This document shows positions 11,495 through 21,068 of a DNA stretch of 64,000 nt, in pieces. The notes under the pieces were generated by a model that did no database searches, had not been told where the DNA came from, and saw only the letters and a program-made list of their open reading frames with translations. The stretch covers positions 139,010,492 to 139,074,491 of the forward strand of contig NC_133772.1 of NCBI RefSeq assembly GCF_003597395.2, read 5' to 3'. Each line of letters begins with the position of its first letter. Positions within the stretch are counted from its first letter, which is position 1. Origin of the DNA: Chelonoidis abingdonii (Eukaryota > Chordata > Testudines > Testudinidae). The position numbers and the translations under genes were made by a program.

Positions 11495-12099
11495 GGGGAC
11501 TGTAACAGCCTTGGCCGGGGCTCAGCTCCTGGTCGCAGGGGCTGAGCTAATGTAGTCTGCAGTCCGAGCCCTTGGGTAGGGCGGACGGCGAACAAACAGT
11601 GTAGGTGCTCTGGCCCTTTGGAGCAGGGGAGAGCAACAAGCAGGTTAGAGGCTCTGGCCCCTTTGGCGCCGGGCAGAGCAATAGGCAGTTTAGGGGCTCT
11701 GGCCCTTTGGGGCAGGGCAGAGCCAGGGACAACTGGAGGCGATCAGGTTAAGTAAAGGAAGGGGGGAGTCTGCCAACCCTTAAGGGGTGGCAGGGGGAGC
11801 GCAGGCCCTCCCCCTCACTGCGTTCCAGCCCGGGGCCTAGGAGCGGCTGTCGCCGCTAAGGCGGTCAGTGGGGATCCAGCCCGAAACACACTGACCGGGT
11901 GAGCAGTAGGGTTCCCACCAAAACACCTGCAGGGTGGTCAGTGGGGATCCTGGCCGATGCACATGGCCATCGGCTCAGGCCTTCCGCGGCCTGACCGTCG
12001 TCAGCCCCCCCCGGCTACTTCCAACCTCCCTCCCTGGGTACCTGCCCTTCGCCGGCGTCGTCCAGGGGTTCCCAAACCATGGGTTCCTCAAGCGTCCCG

Positions 12100-13690
12100 G
12101 GGTCGGGCAGTCGGTCCAGTCCTCAGAGGGTACCGGGTCCAGGCGGTCCGGTCCAGTCCTCAGGCGTCCGGGTTCGGGCCGGTCTGGTCTAGGCCTCGGT
12201 CCGTACCGGGTCAGGTGGTCCCGGTCCAGTCCTCAGGGTACCCGGTCCAGGCGGTCCGGCCCAGTCCTCAGCGTCCGGGTTCGGCGGTCTGGCCAGTCTC
12301 GACGTCCCGGGGTTCGGCGGTCCGGTCCAGGCCTCGGGGTACCAGGGTCCAGGCGGTCCGGTCCAGGCCTCAGCGTCCCGGGTTTCGGGCGGTCCGGCCC
12401 AGGCCTCAGCGTCCCGGGGTTCGGGCGGGCCGGGCCAGTCCTCAGCGTCCCGGGGTTCGGGTGGTCTGGTCCAGGCTCTGCAGTACCGGGTTCGGGGCGG
12501 CCCGGCCCAGTCCTCAGCGTCCAGGGTTCGGGGCGTCTCTGGTTCCACGGCCAGCCAGGTACGGGGTTCGGGCGGTCCGGCCAGGCTCAGGGTACCGGGG
12601 TTCGGCGGTCGGCCCAGTCCTCAGCGTCCCGGGTTCAGGCAGTCTGTCAGGCTCAGAGTCTGGTACCGGGGTATCGGGCGGCCGGCCCAGGCCTCAGGGT
12701 ACCGGGGTTCGGGCGGTCCGGTCCAGGCCTCAGCGGTACCGCGGGTTCGGGCGGCCGGCCCAGTCCTCAGCGTCCCGGGTTCGGGCAGTCCGGCCCAGTC
12801 CTCAGCGTCCAGGGTTCGGGCGGTCTGGTCCAGGCCTCAGCGTCCAGGTTTGTGCGGGTCCGGCCCAGTCTCGCGTCCCAGGGTGGCGTCGGCCAGTCTC
12901 TCAGCGTCCCGGGGTTCGGGCATCTGGTCAGGCCTCAGGATACCGAGGGTTCGGGCGCCCGGCCCAGTCCTCAGCGTCCGGGATCGGGCGGTCTGGTCCA
13001 GGCCTCAGGGTACCGGGGTTCGGGCGGTCCGGCCAAGATCTCAGGGTACGGGGTTCGGGCGGCCCGCCCAGGCCTCAGTACCGGGGTTCGGGCGGCCCGG
13101 CCAGTCCTCAGTGTCCTAGGTGTCTGCGGTCTGGTCCAGGCCTCAGTCGGGTACCGGGTTCGGGCGGTCCGGCCCAGGCCTCCAGGGTTACCGGGGTTGG
13201 GTGGTCCGCCCAGTCCTCAGCCATCCCGGGGTTCAGGCAGTCTGGTCCAGGCCTCAGGGTACCGGGGTTCGGGCGGTCCGGTCCAGGCCTCAGGTACCGG
13301 GGTTCGGGTGCCTGGCCCAGTCTCTCAGCGGCCCGGTGGTTTCGGGCAGTCCGGTCCAGTCCTCAGCGTCCCAGGGTTCGGGCAGTCTGGTCCAGGCCTC
13401 AGGGTACCGGGTTCGGGCGGCCGGCCAGTCTCAGCATCCCAGGTTCGGCAGTCTTTGGTCCAGGCCTCAGGGTACCGGGGTCTGGAGGCGGTGGTCAGGC
13501 CTCAGGGTACCGGGGTTCGGGCGGTCCGGCCCAGTCCTCAGCATCCCAGGGTTCAGGCAGTCTGGTCCAGGCCTCAGGGTACCGGGGTTCGGGCGGTCCG
13601 GCCCAGTCCTCAACATCCCAGGGTTCGGGCAGTCTGGTTCAGGCCTCAGCGTCCCGGGGGTCAAGCAGTCCGGCCCAGTCCTCCCCAGGC
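12100..13690. repeat. 36-bp / 72-bp GC-rich minisatellite inside LTR-B
   Basis: About 44 tandem units of 36 bp. Two unit types tend to alternate, giving a 72-bp higher-order period that is clearest at 13240-13660. One type carries CCAGTCCTCAGCGTCCC and the other CCAGGCCTCAGGGTACC; both share GGGTTCGGGCGGT. CpG is abundant. Because 36 is a multiple of three, several frames stay open for long distances on the plus strand (616 codons from 11934 and 669 codons from 11957, in different frames) and shorter ones on the minus strand. These are by-products of the period, not genes. Confidence 0.9.
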
Positions 13691-13862
13691 CAAGCGCCAG
13701 AGGGCTCGGCCCGCCTTTCTGGGTACTGGCCCCAGGGGAGGTCAGGCCAGGCCAGTACCCTTTCGGATACCGGGCGTGAGGTAAGCTGGGCCCAGCAGGA
13801 GCTCAGGCACCCACATCTGCCTTCCCTGATGGCCTCTGCCCAACTGAAGGCTGGGACTGGGC

Positions 13863-13870
13863 TTTTATAC
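13863..13870 (+). promoter_or_regulatory. Putative TATA box of LTR-B
   Basis: TTTTATAC lies between the minisatellite and two GC-box-like stretches (GTCCCGCCCCC, GGGGGCGGGA) downstream. Its distance from the LTR end fits a U3/R boundary. No transcription evidence is available. Confidence 0.4.
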
Positions 13871-14179
13871 TTCCTGTCCCGCCCCCTGACTTCCTGGGGG
13901 CGGGAACAGCCAGAGGGGGCCTTGAACTTCCGGTCCCGCACCTTGGCTTTCTGGGGGTGGGGATAGGCGGCTGGGCCTCTGCCCGGGGCCGCAGGGCTTC
14001 TGGCCTATTCCCTGTCTCAGGAACGTGGGGGAGGGGAGCCCCCTCGCTACAGGGACACTGGCAGGCTGCCTTTGCCTTTCTCCTCACCCACCTACACTGG
14101 AAGCAACAAGAACAACTGAGAAGACAAAGACGTCAACTGCGGAGACTGGACCAGGATCAGGGAGAAGTCTGTGTATTAA

Positions 14180-15540
14180 TGTAACAGAGTCAGGATGAGC
14201 TGTACCCTGACATCTGGTGGTGGATTATGGGAAGTGTGGAAAGAATGTCCGGAATGTGAAGTCTCAAATATTTGCATAGGCACGCCCAGCAAGGAGCCAG
14301 CAAGGAGGCTGGGAAGGGTTATTTTGACATTTCTGGGATCCCCAATTTCTTCATTATTGGGGCAGGATAAATAAAGTGTTGCCACCTGATTATATGAATG
14401 AGGAATTATGAGACTGCGTTATAACAGAAATGTCTCAATATAAATTAAATGACACTTGCTAGACAAGGGAGATGGGTTCCAAAACCCAGTGAATTGAGAG
14501 AGGTTGGGGGATGGGTATTTGTGCCTGGTGGTGCAGTCTCCTTGTGGAGCCAGAAGCACCAGTTCCATTTCCTTCTCTCTCCACTGTGGAATGTCAGAGT
14601 TGATTTTTTATTCCCTTAAGACTCTAGATACAGGTTGCTGAGCTGAACTCACTTTGGGCTAATGGTGCACTAGCACTGGGCTCCCCTACTATGTGCTGAG
14701 ATCACTAAGAGCTGAAATCACAAAAGAGCTGAAATTACTGAGCTGGGAGCACTGAGTACTGTGCTAACTAGTGGGGGAGCCTGAAGCTATACTGTGGAAC
14801 AGAGCAGCTGGCGGAGTGGAGCAGTTTATGGGGATGGCTGGAGCGGACCACAGGACAGCTGGTGGAGTGGAGCGGCTGGCAGAGCGGAGTAGCTGTGGGG
14901 CGTGTGGAGCAGCCCACAGAGCGAGCGGAGCCGAGCAGTTTGCTGGGACAACTGGAGCAGCTCACGAGGCAGCTGGTAGAGCGGAGCAGTTTATGAGGAC
15001 GGCCGGAGGAGCAGAGTGGAGCGGCTGGTAAGGCGGAGCAGTTCGTGGAGAAGGCGGAAGCAGAACCCACGGAGAGGCAGGGCAGTTGGCCCTGGACCAC
15101 GTAAGGTGCCCCTTTCACCCAGGCTGGGGGGAGGGACCTCTACAGATAGACTCTTGAATTCTGTGGTGGCATTGACCAGAGACTTTTGGGTTGTTGGACT
15201 TTGGAGTGATTGGACTTAAGACCCTAAGGGGAAAAGGACATTGCCAAATGTACTTGGGGGGGTGGTTATGGTTTGTGTTATAACTCTGTTTGTGGTGTTT
15301 CTCCAATGGGATGCCTCATTGATTCCTTCCTTTATTAAAAAGATTTTGCTACACTCAGACTCCGTGCTTGCGAGAGGGGAAGTATTGCCGCCTAGAGGCG
15401 CCCGGGGGGTGTGGTATGTAAGTGTCCCAGGTCACTGGGTGGGGGCTCAAGCCGGTTATGCATGGTGTTATTGAAATGGAACCCCTGGATACTGAATCTG
15501 GCCCTTGTTGCTGCCAACTCAGAGGGGCAGAAGGGTTACA
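14180..15540 (+). mobile_element. 1.36-kb solo LTR (LTR-C)
   Basis: The ends are TGTAACAGAGTC and AAGGGTTACA. An exact 4-bp duplication TTAA lies at 14176-14179 and 15541-15544, both within LTR-A. ATTAAA at 15334-15339 is a likely polyadenylation signal. The middle (about 14800-15060) holds degenerate GC-rich repeats built on GAGCGGAGCAG. A folded fragment of the same family lies at 25838-26447. A 4-bp duplication is typical of class I endogenous retroviruses, but the class here is inference. No internal genes remain. Confidence 0.8.
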
Positions 15541-16107
15541 TTAAGAACTGTAGCAATCCAATGGGGTGAGAAAATTACTTCATCTAAATACTGACTACTG
15601 TAATAATGTTTAAGATTTAGATTTTTCTTTTATTTTCTTCTGACTTTTTTACCCCTACCACTGAAAATCACTTAAAATCTATCTTTCTGTAGTTAATAAA
15701 ACTGTTTTATATTTTTTACCTAAAAAACAGTATGTTTTGGTTGAAGTGTGTGGAAATCTCAGCTCAGTTCACCAAGGCTGGTGCGTGTCCTCTCCACATT
15801 GACAGGGATCAGACGTGTCATAAACTGGTCAGACTTTTGATCAGGGCAGGACGATACAGCTCTGGGGTGCAAGGATGGGGGGAATTGGCTGGTGCCTCTC
15901 TCTGTGTTTTTCATGAGTGGCTCTGGGAGCATTCATGCAATCTAAATGGGTGTGGACCGCCACATGCGGTTGTGCTGAGTGATAACAGCGCCTGGAGGGG
16001 GTTGTTCATTAGCAAAGCACTGTGACAGACAGCCCAGGCTGGAGAGTTAAGAGGGCACAGAGATACCCCAATTCCAGGTTGTACCCTGAGGATCCCATCA
16101 CAATAAG

Positions 16108-16917
16108 GAATGTCACCCATCCAAATGACTGTGTGGGAGGGGATACAAACCCCATTTCAAAGGTTTTGCTTTCAAGTTTCAGATAGTTCACTGTTTAATA
16201 GCTTAGATAAATGCACCGTATTCAGTGATTTCATCCTGGATGCTCTCCCTTATTTTGTGCATTGACAAAGGCTGCCCTGCAATTTGCTATTTACAGTATC
16301 TTGTACATGTCTGTTACCATGGTAGCACAATCAAAGCCAAACTATCTAAACCCCTCCAATTTTTAAAACCTCGATTGTGTTTTACAGGAATGATTAACTG
16401 TATATGACAACCTTGTTGATGTATATGTTTTTTTTTTGGTAGAGATTTCTCCAAAGAAACCCTGGAGGAAAAAAACAATTGACTAATGCTGGGTTGTCAG
16501 AAAACTGTAATTATTTTCTGTGAGACTGAATGGAGTGCAGCATTAACTTGCTTCTCACACAGCTAGAAAGAAGGACACTAGTGGACAAACTGGCTTTTTT
16601 ATAATAACAAAAATAACCCAGACAATGCCCTTTCAATAAGCCAGACCAGAGTCAGGGTTTACAGAGCGTTTCAGAATGTGAGTGTGGCTCCATCCCTGTG
16701 TGCTTTGGGGCAGGAGCACAAACTCTTATAGGCATATTTCCAATTTTCCAAGAGTAAACTGGCTCCTTGGACACTTTCTCCAGAGAAATGTGGCTGAATT
16801 CTCATGGATCTGGAAGTTGGTTGACTCCCGAGTTTAAAAGCAGGAGATACCTTCTCTACAATCTCTGCTCTGCCCAATGGTAGCGACAAGGAAGTCACGT
16901 GATTGTATTCATGAAGC
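16108..16917. other. No recognised feature
   Basis: AT-rich DNA with short frames only; nothing assignable. Confidence 0.45.
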
Positions 16918-16925
16918 TGTGGAGC

Positions 16926-18356
16926 TAGGCTGACTATATCTCCCACTTGGGCCAGGACAGTCCCTTTTTTAAGCCTAGTCCCGGCAATCCCGACTTTTTT
17001 TGGCGAAGTCGGGCATTTGTTCATCAGTTGGCAAGAGCAAATGGGAGATATGCCCAGTTTTGTCAAAAAAGAAGGGGGCTGTGACAGTGCTGCCCATGGG
17101 AGCCAGCCGAGCTCGCTCAATCAGGGTGAACTGCAAACAAAACGGGGCAGACAAATCCCAAACGCTGGTGGTTATTCCACTACTTAGATTTACCAAGCCA
17201 GCACAAAACAGCTTCTATAGTACCTCACTGGTTACTTAGAAGTTTAAACCACACAGTTCCCGTTAAAAGTGCCCAGCCTCAGGCCCTCCGCCAGACACAC
17301 CTGTCAAACATTGATGATGAGTCCTGAAAATCTTTACTTCATCATATAAAAGAAAAGGTTCTTCCAATCCCAAAGGATCAGCCACATACCAGGTCCAATT
17401 ATAACTTAGATCTTACCCAAAATACATTTTATAGCCAATTCTTATTAAACTAAGCTAAAATTTATTAGAGAAGCAAAGAAGAGAGTGTTGGTTAAAAGTT
17501 AATACACATACAGACTTGAATTCAATTCTTGAGGTTCAATACATAGTAGAGGTGAGCTTGTAGTAGCCAAAAGTCCTTTTAGAAATAGTCCATAGGTTTA
17601 TAGTCCAATGTCATATTCAGGGTGGCTCCAGTGAATTACTGGGGATCTCAATCCTTGTGGCTTAAGGTTTCCCCTTCTTGAAACCCAAAGCAGATCTGAG
17701 ATGAAGCAGGATCGTGTCCCAGGCTTCTTATACATTTCCAGCAGCCTTTCGGCCTGAGAAAACAATCGGCTTAACTCCTTCTCCCAAACATCCTGGCAAT
17801 TAGCACAGAGTAATTTATCCATTAAACAGTTCAGATACAGGTTACCACACCCTTCGAAGAGACACATAGACAATAATACCATTTCGCTCAAGTATCGTCT
17901 TAAATGCTAATATTCCTTTTTTGATCTTTGAATTAAAACTATAGCAATAGACAAGACTTGTTTGCTTATATCACAAGATCTAGGCAAACACCTTCCCTTC
18001 TACCTCTAACAATGCAGACTTGCATTTCAAAGCTCTATTCATTTACATATCTTACTAACCAGTCCTTAAGGTTCACCCGTGGGTCAGGTCAGTCGGTGAG
18101 GTGAGTTAATTAACTCTCTGGCCCTGTCACCTTTCAATGAGATATTATATTATACTCATAACGTCACAGGGGCGACCCCTGGTGGGGGTGTGGGAACATG
18201 CAGGCAGAGGAGGGAGAGCAGCCTTGCCAGCCCTGAGTGCAGAGGAGAGCGGCTTGGGCCGGGCAAGCCTCATAAGGGAATGGACAGAGGGTGGGGGGCC
18301 TTGGGCCAGCCTTGTGCGGTGTCTCGTTTTCCCTTTGGGAACATATGGTCACCCTG
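16926..18356. mobile_element. hAT-type element split by a solo LTR
   Basis: The left end TAGGCTGACTATATCTCCCA pairs with the right end (reverse complement CAGGGTGACCATATGTTCCCA), about 16 of 21 positions. Flanks TGTGGAGC (16918-16925) and TTTGTAGC (18357-18364) agree at 6 of 8 positions. The element itself is about 340 bp; the rest is the LTR at 17080-18168. Part of its left arm forms an internal inverted repeat around GGCGAAGTCGGGCA. Confidence 0.7.
17080..18168 (-). mobile_element. Solo LTR (LTR-D), minus orientation
   Basis: The plus-strand ends are TGTGACAGTG and AACGTCACA, flanked by an exact 5-bp duplication GGGGC at 17075-17079 and 18169-18173. It is 1089 bp and matches the plus-strand LTR at 46025-47101 along its length. 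Orientation is taken from that copy. In this LTR the minus strand holds a 97-codon frame (17598-17891) shared in part with the other copy; it is discussed in the findings. No internal genes. Confidence 0.9.
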
Positions 18357-18502
18357 TTTGTAGCTGAATCAAAACCCCATGACTGCGTTAGATTCAGGCT
18401 TCTCCAGGAAGCAAAGGGCAGCCCCACATTTTTCAGCCATTACGGGCGATACACTGATGCACTTGGCTTGATTCTGTGCCCTCAACTGCCTTTCGCTCTC
18501 GT

Positions 18503-18796
18503 TGGGGCCAGCTCCAGCTTTTCTGCTGCCTCAAGCAGCAAAAAAAAAAAAAAAAAGGTGAGTGTCTGCACTTCGGCAGCAGCTCAATCACGCCTTTTCT
18601 TCTGCGGCACTTCGTCTTTGAGCTGCCGCCGAACTGAGAGGGAGGATCCACTGCTGAAGAGAGGGAATGAGGGACCCTCTGCCAAATTTCCGCTGAAATC
18701 CCGAACGTGCCGGCCCGATACCGGACGGAGTGCCACTCCTTTGAATTGGCTGCTCCAAGCACCTGCTTGCTACACTGGTGCCTGGAGCCAGCCCTG
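18503..18796. mobile_element. hAT-type MITE with internal A17
   Basis: A 294-bp element has ends TGGGGCCAGCTCCAG and CTGGAGCCAGCCCTG. An exact 8-bp duplication GCTCTCGT lies at 18495-18502 and 18797-18804. A run of 17 A lies at 18540-18556. It has no coding capacity; frames that cross it are chance. Confidence 0.9.
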
Positions 18797-18804
18797 GCTC
18801 TCGT

Positions 18805-20127
18805 GAGGCTAGTTGCACTTAGCATTTCCCAGGCGCTGTCCAGCCCTTCACAGAACAGGCCCCCAGTTTTGTGAATGTGAGGCTGCCCCCGCCCCCAGAA
18901 TGTCCCTGTCCCTCTCCCTCCCAGAGACTCAAGTTACCCAACATGCAAATGCAGAGAGGGCAGTGGGTACCTGGGTGAGCAGGCACCGTAACGATGCAAC
19001 TCTCAAGGGCAGAGTCCTGGAGCTGGAGCTGCTGGCACATGGCTGCCGTCTCTAGCAGCAACCCACCTCTGCAACCCTCTTGCAATCACTGCTCTCCTGG
19101 GGCTGGAGTCAGCCAGCTCAGCCCAGAGGAGTGGGCAGGACCCACCAGGAGGAGATGGAGTCAGCCTGCCAGGGATGCTCCTTGCTTCAGTGGATTCCTA
19201 GTGAGCCTCCAGCTGTTCTCCTCTGTCAGGCCTGCATGCTGCTCCGGAGGTGAACCTGGAATGGGAACCGGGTCCCCTGCAGATAAGAAGGGTGCACTGT
19301 AGTTCAGATAGAGACACCCGCAGCCATGCGGCCAGGAGCAGGGGCTCACGGAGCTAGCGACACAGGTGCAACTCCCCCGGAAGATGAGCCACCCGGGCGT
19401 CAGGTTGTCAGTGTTGGGGGGTCGCCCCATTGTAACTGCACCTACAGAGATGAAGTTCTTCCCAGTCAAGACAAGCTCCAGGATCGGCCCAAAGCAGCCT
19501 CTTGGGACCTCGAGACGAGAGACGTAAAATAAATAGTTACGATTATAAATTGTTACAAAGTTCTGAACAAAGCAGTGAGAGGCTGGCGGAGCAGGAGCTG
19601 AACAGGGTGAACATGAAATGCAAATGAGCAATACCGGGCTCTCAGGCTGAGTGTGTTTCAGTGAGTTGCTATCTCTCCAGCTGAGTTACACCATTGTCGC
19701 ATTATCCAGATAAGACAGAGGCCTGAGTTAGCTCGCACTTCACACACACAAACTGGGAGCTGTGGGGTGTGTGTTGCTGCATTATGACCCAGTTCTGGAA
19801 CTAAGGGCAGTGCACAAGTCCGATGACCTTTGCCGAAGTTTGGATAGCCATCTCTCTGCATTGAAACTGATAGGAACTTTCTGAATAACTTCTAGTTGCG
19901 TAAGTTGCCTGGGCGTCTTATGAAACAGATTTTTTTTTCCAGAGATTTCTGGTAATTTCAGCTCCTGATAAGGGCAGAAATTGTGTAGCAGCAGATCGCA
20001 TTGCCAGGATTTCTGTTCTTTCTTCCCAGTAGAGCTGTTCAAATAATTGATTTTTCAGTTTGCTGGTTGAACAGAAAAAGATTTTCCATTTTCTTTGCAC
20101 AATGAGTGATGGTGGCACCCGTTGAAC
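18805..20127. other. No recognised feature
   Basis: Moderately GC-rich DNA with overlapping short frames on both strands. The longest, 156 codons on the minus strand (19161-19631), has no family pattern. Confidence 0.45.
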
Positions 20128-20385
20128 CTGCTAGCCCTGTGGTCAGCGCACTCACCAGGAACAGGGTGTAGGAGATACAGGATCAAGTCCCCACTGGACC
20201 GGAGTCCAAGCAGGGATGTGAACCAGAGTCTCCCACCTCCTACACAAGTGTCCTGTGCACTGGACTCTGGGGTATTCTGGAGTCAGGCTTGCTCAATATC
20301 TCCACTTTAGTCCTTGAAGAGCAAGTGAGAATGACTCTATCACCTCGTGGTTAGGGTACTCACCTGGGTTGGGAGGCAGGGAACA
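20128..20385 (+). repeat. tRNA-like SINE remnants
   Basis: At 20138-20200 an A-box-like TGTGGTCAGCGCACTCACC is followed by a B-box-like GGATCAAGTCC, the spacing of a tRNA-derived SINE head. A second head-like phrase, CTCGTGGTTAGGGTACTCAC, lies at about 20345-20364. No cloverleaf can be closed, so neither is a tRNA gene. The family is not identified. Confidence 0.4.
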
Positions 20386-20817
20386 AAGGGCACAGCTGCC
20401 TCCCAGTCCCTGCTGCAATGGACACTTGTTTATTCCAAGCTCCCTGCTGTGCTTCCTGTCCTCAGCCTCTGTCACTCATTTGGTCCTTGGTGAGGATTGC
20501 AACTTTTTAAATCATAGGGGAGGTGTAGTTGGAAGAGCCATGCTCAGGCATAGGATGAACCTGCTGAACGGAGAGAAAATGGCCAACACTTCATAGCAAA
20601 TGGAGAACATCTGTTCTTCTACTTGCAGGCAGATAATCAACAATAAGGGATATGATCCCTTTCCCTCTTCTCAACTGCAGCCAGGGACAAAGGCCTTGGA
20701 CTTGTCATTGCTTGAAAACAAAATAAAAGCAAACTCCACATCCCCATTGAGAGGGGGAGGGGGCTCCTGGAGGAGATGTGACCTTTGTAATTGCTTGTAT
20801 TGCAGTAGCACAGAAAA
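20386..20817. other. No recognised feature
   Basis: Nothing assignable. Confidence 0.4.
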
Positions 20818-21068
20818 GCTCAATCAGGACTGGGGTCCCCTTGTGCTAGAGGCTAGACAGGCACACTGAGAGACTGGCCCTGCCCAAAGAGCTTTTATTC
20901 CAAATAGGCAACACAGGCCCAGGGTGGGAAGGGAAACTGAGGCACAGAGTGGTGAGGTGACTTGCCAAAGGTCACCCTGCAGGTCAGGTCAGTGGCAGAG
21001 GCAGAAACAGAAGCCACGTCTCCTACCTCGCAGCCCAGAGTTCTAGTAACTCGACCACACTGTCTCGC
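20818..21068 (-). repeat. MIR-like SINE, minus strand
   Basis: The plus strand reads as the complement of a MIR-type SINE: GGAAACTGAGGCACAGAGTG, GGTGACTTGCCAAAGGTCA, CAGGTCAGTGGCAGAGGCAG and a tail ending ACCACACTGTCTC. The preceding CAAAGAGCTTTTATTCCAAA block belongs to the same repeat. Confidence 0.7.

Larger units (their letters stand above)
11501..14051 (+). mobile_element. 2.55-kb solo LTR (LTR-B) containing a minisatellite
   Basis: The ends are TGTAACAGCC and CTCGCTACA. An exact 5-bp duplication GGGAC lies at 11496-11500 and 14052-14056, so the whole 2551 bp entered as one unit into LTR-A. TG...CA ends and a 5-bp duplication mark an integrase-type LTR insertion. It holds no gag, pol or env pattern. 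A TTTTATAC TATA-like box near 13863, about 190 bp before the right end, suggests plus orientation with the minisatellite inside U3. The class of element is not determined. Confidence 0.8.
11002..16102 (+). mobile_element. Solo LTR (LTR-A), split by two later LTRs
   Basis: The outer pieces (11002-11500, 14052-14179, 15541-16102) read as one LTR of about 1.2 kb once the two inserts are set aside. A TATA box (TATAAAATA, 11486-11494) lies just before the first insert and a polyadenylation signal (AATAAA, 15695-15700) in the last piece, which sets the plus orientation. The right end is CCATCACA. The left end is TG at 11002 or at 11012. With 11002, the flanks are ATCAG and ATAAG, a 5-bp duplication with one mismatch. 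No internal retroviral genes are present, so this is a solo LTR. Confidence 0.7.

Noticed and set aside
11934..13966. Overlapping open frames of 616 and 669 codons
   Set aside because: They arise from a 36-bp tandem repeat read in different frames inside an LTR; no domain, no unique sequence and simple composition.
17598..17891. Shared small frame in the LTR-D copies as a possible LTR-encoded protein
   Set aside because: Differences between copies change the protein as often as chance would, and the starts differ. Recent common origin explains the similarity.
20138..20200. Possible tRNA gene
   Set aside because: Box-like motifs are present, but the arms do not pair into a cloverleaf; SINE head is the simpler reading.
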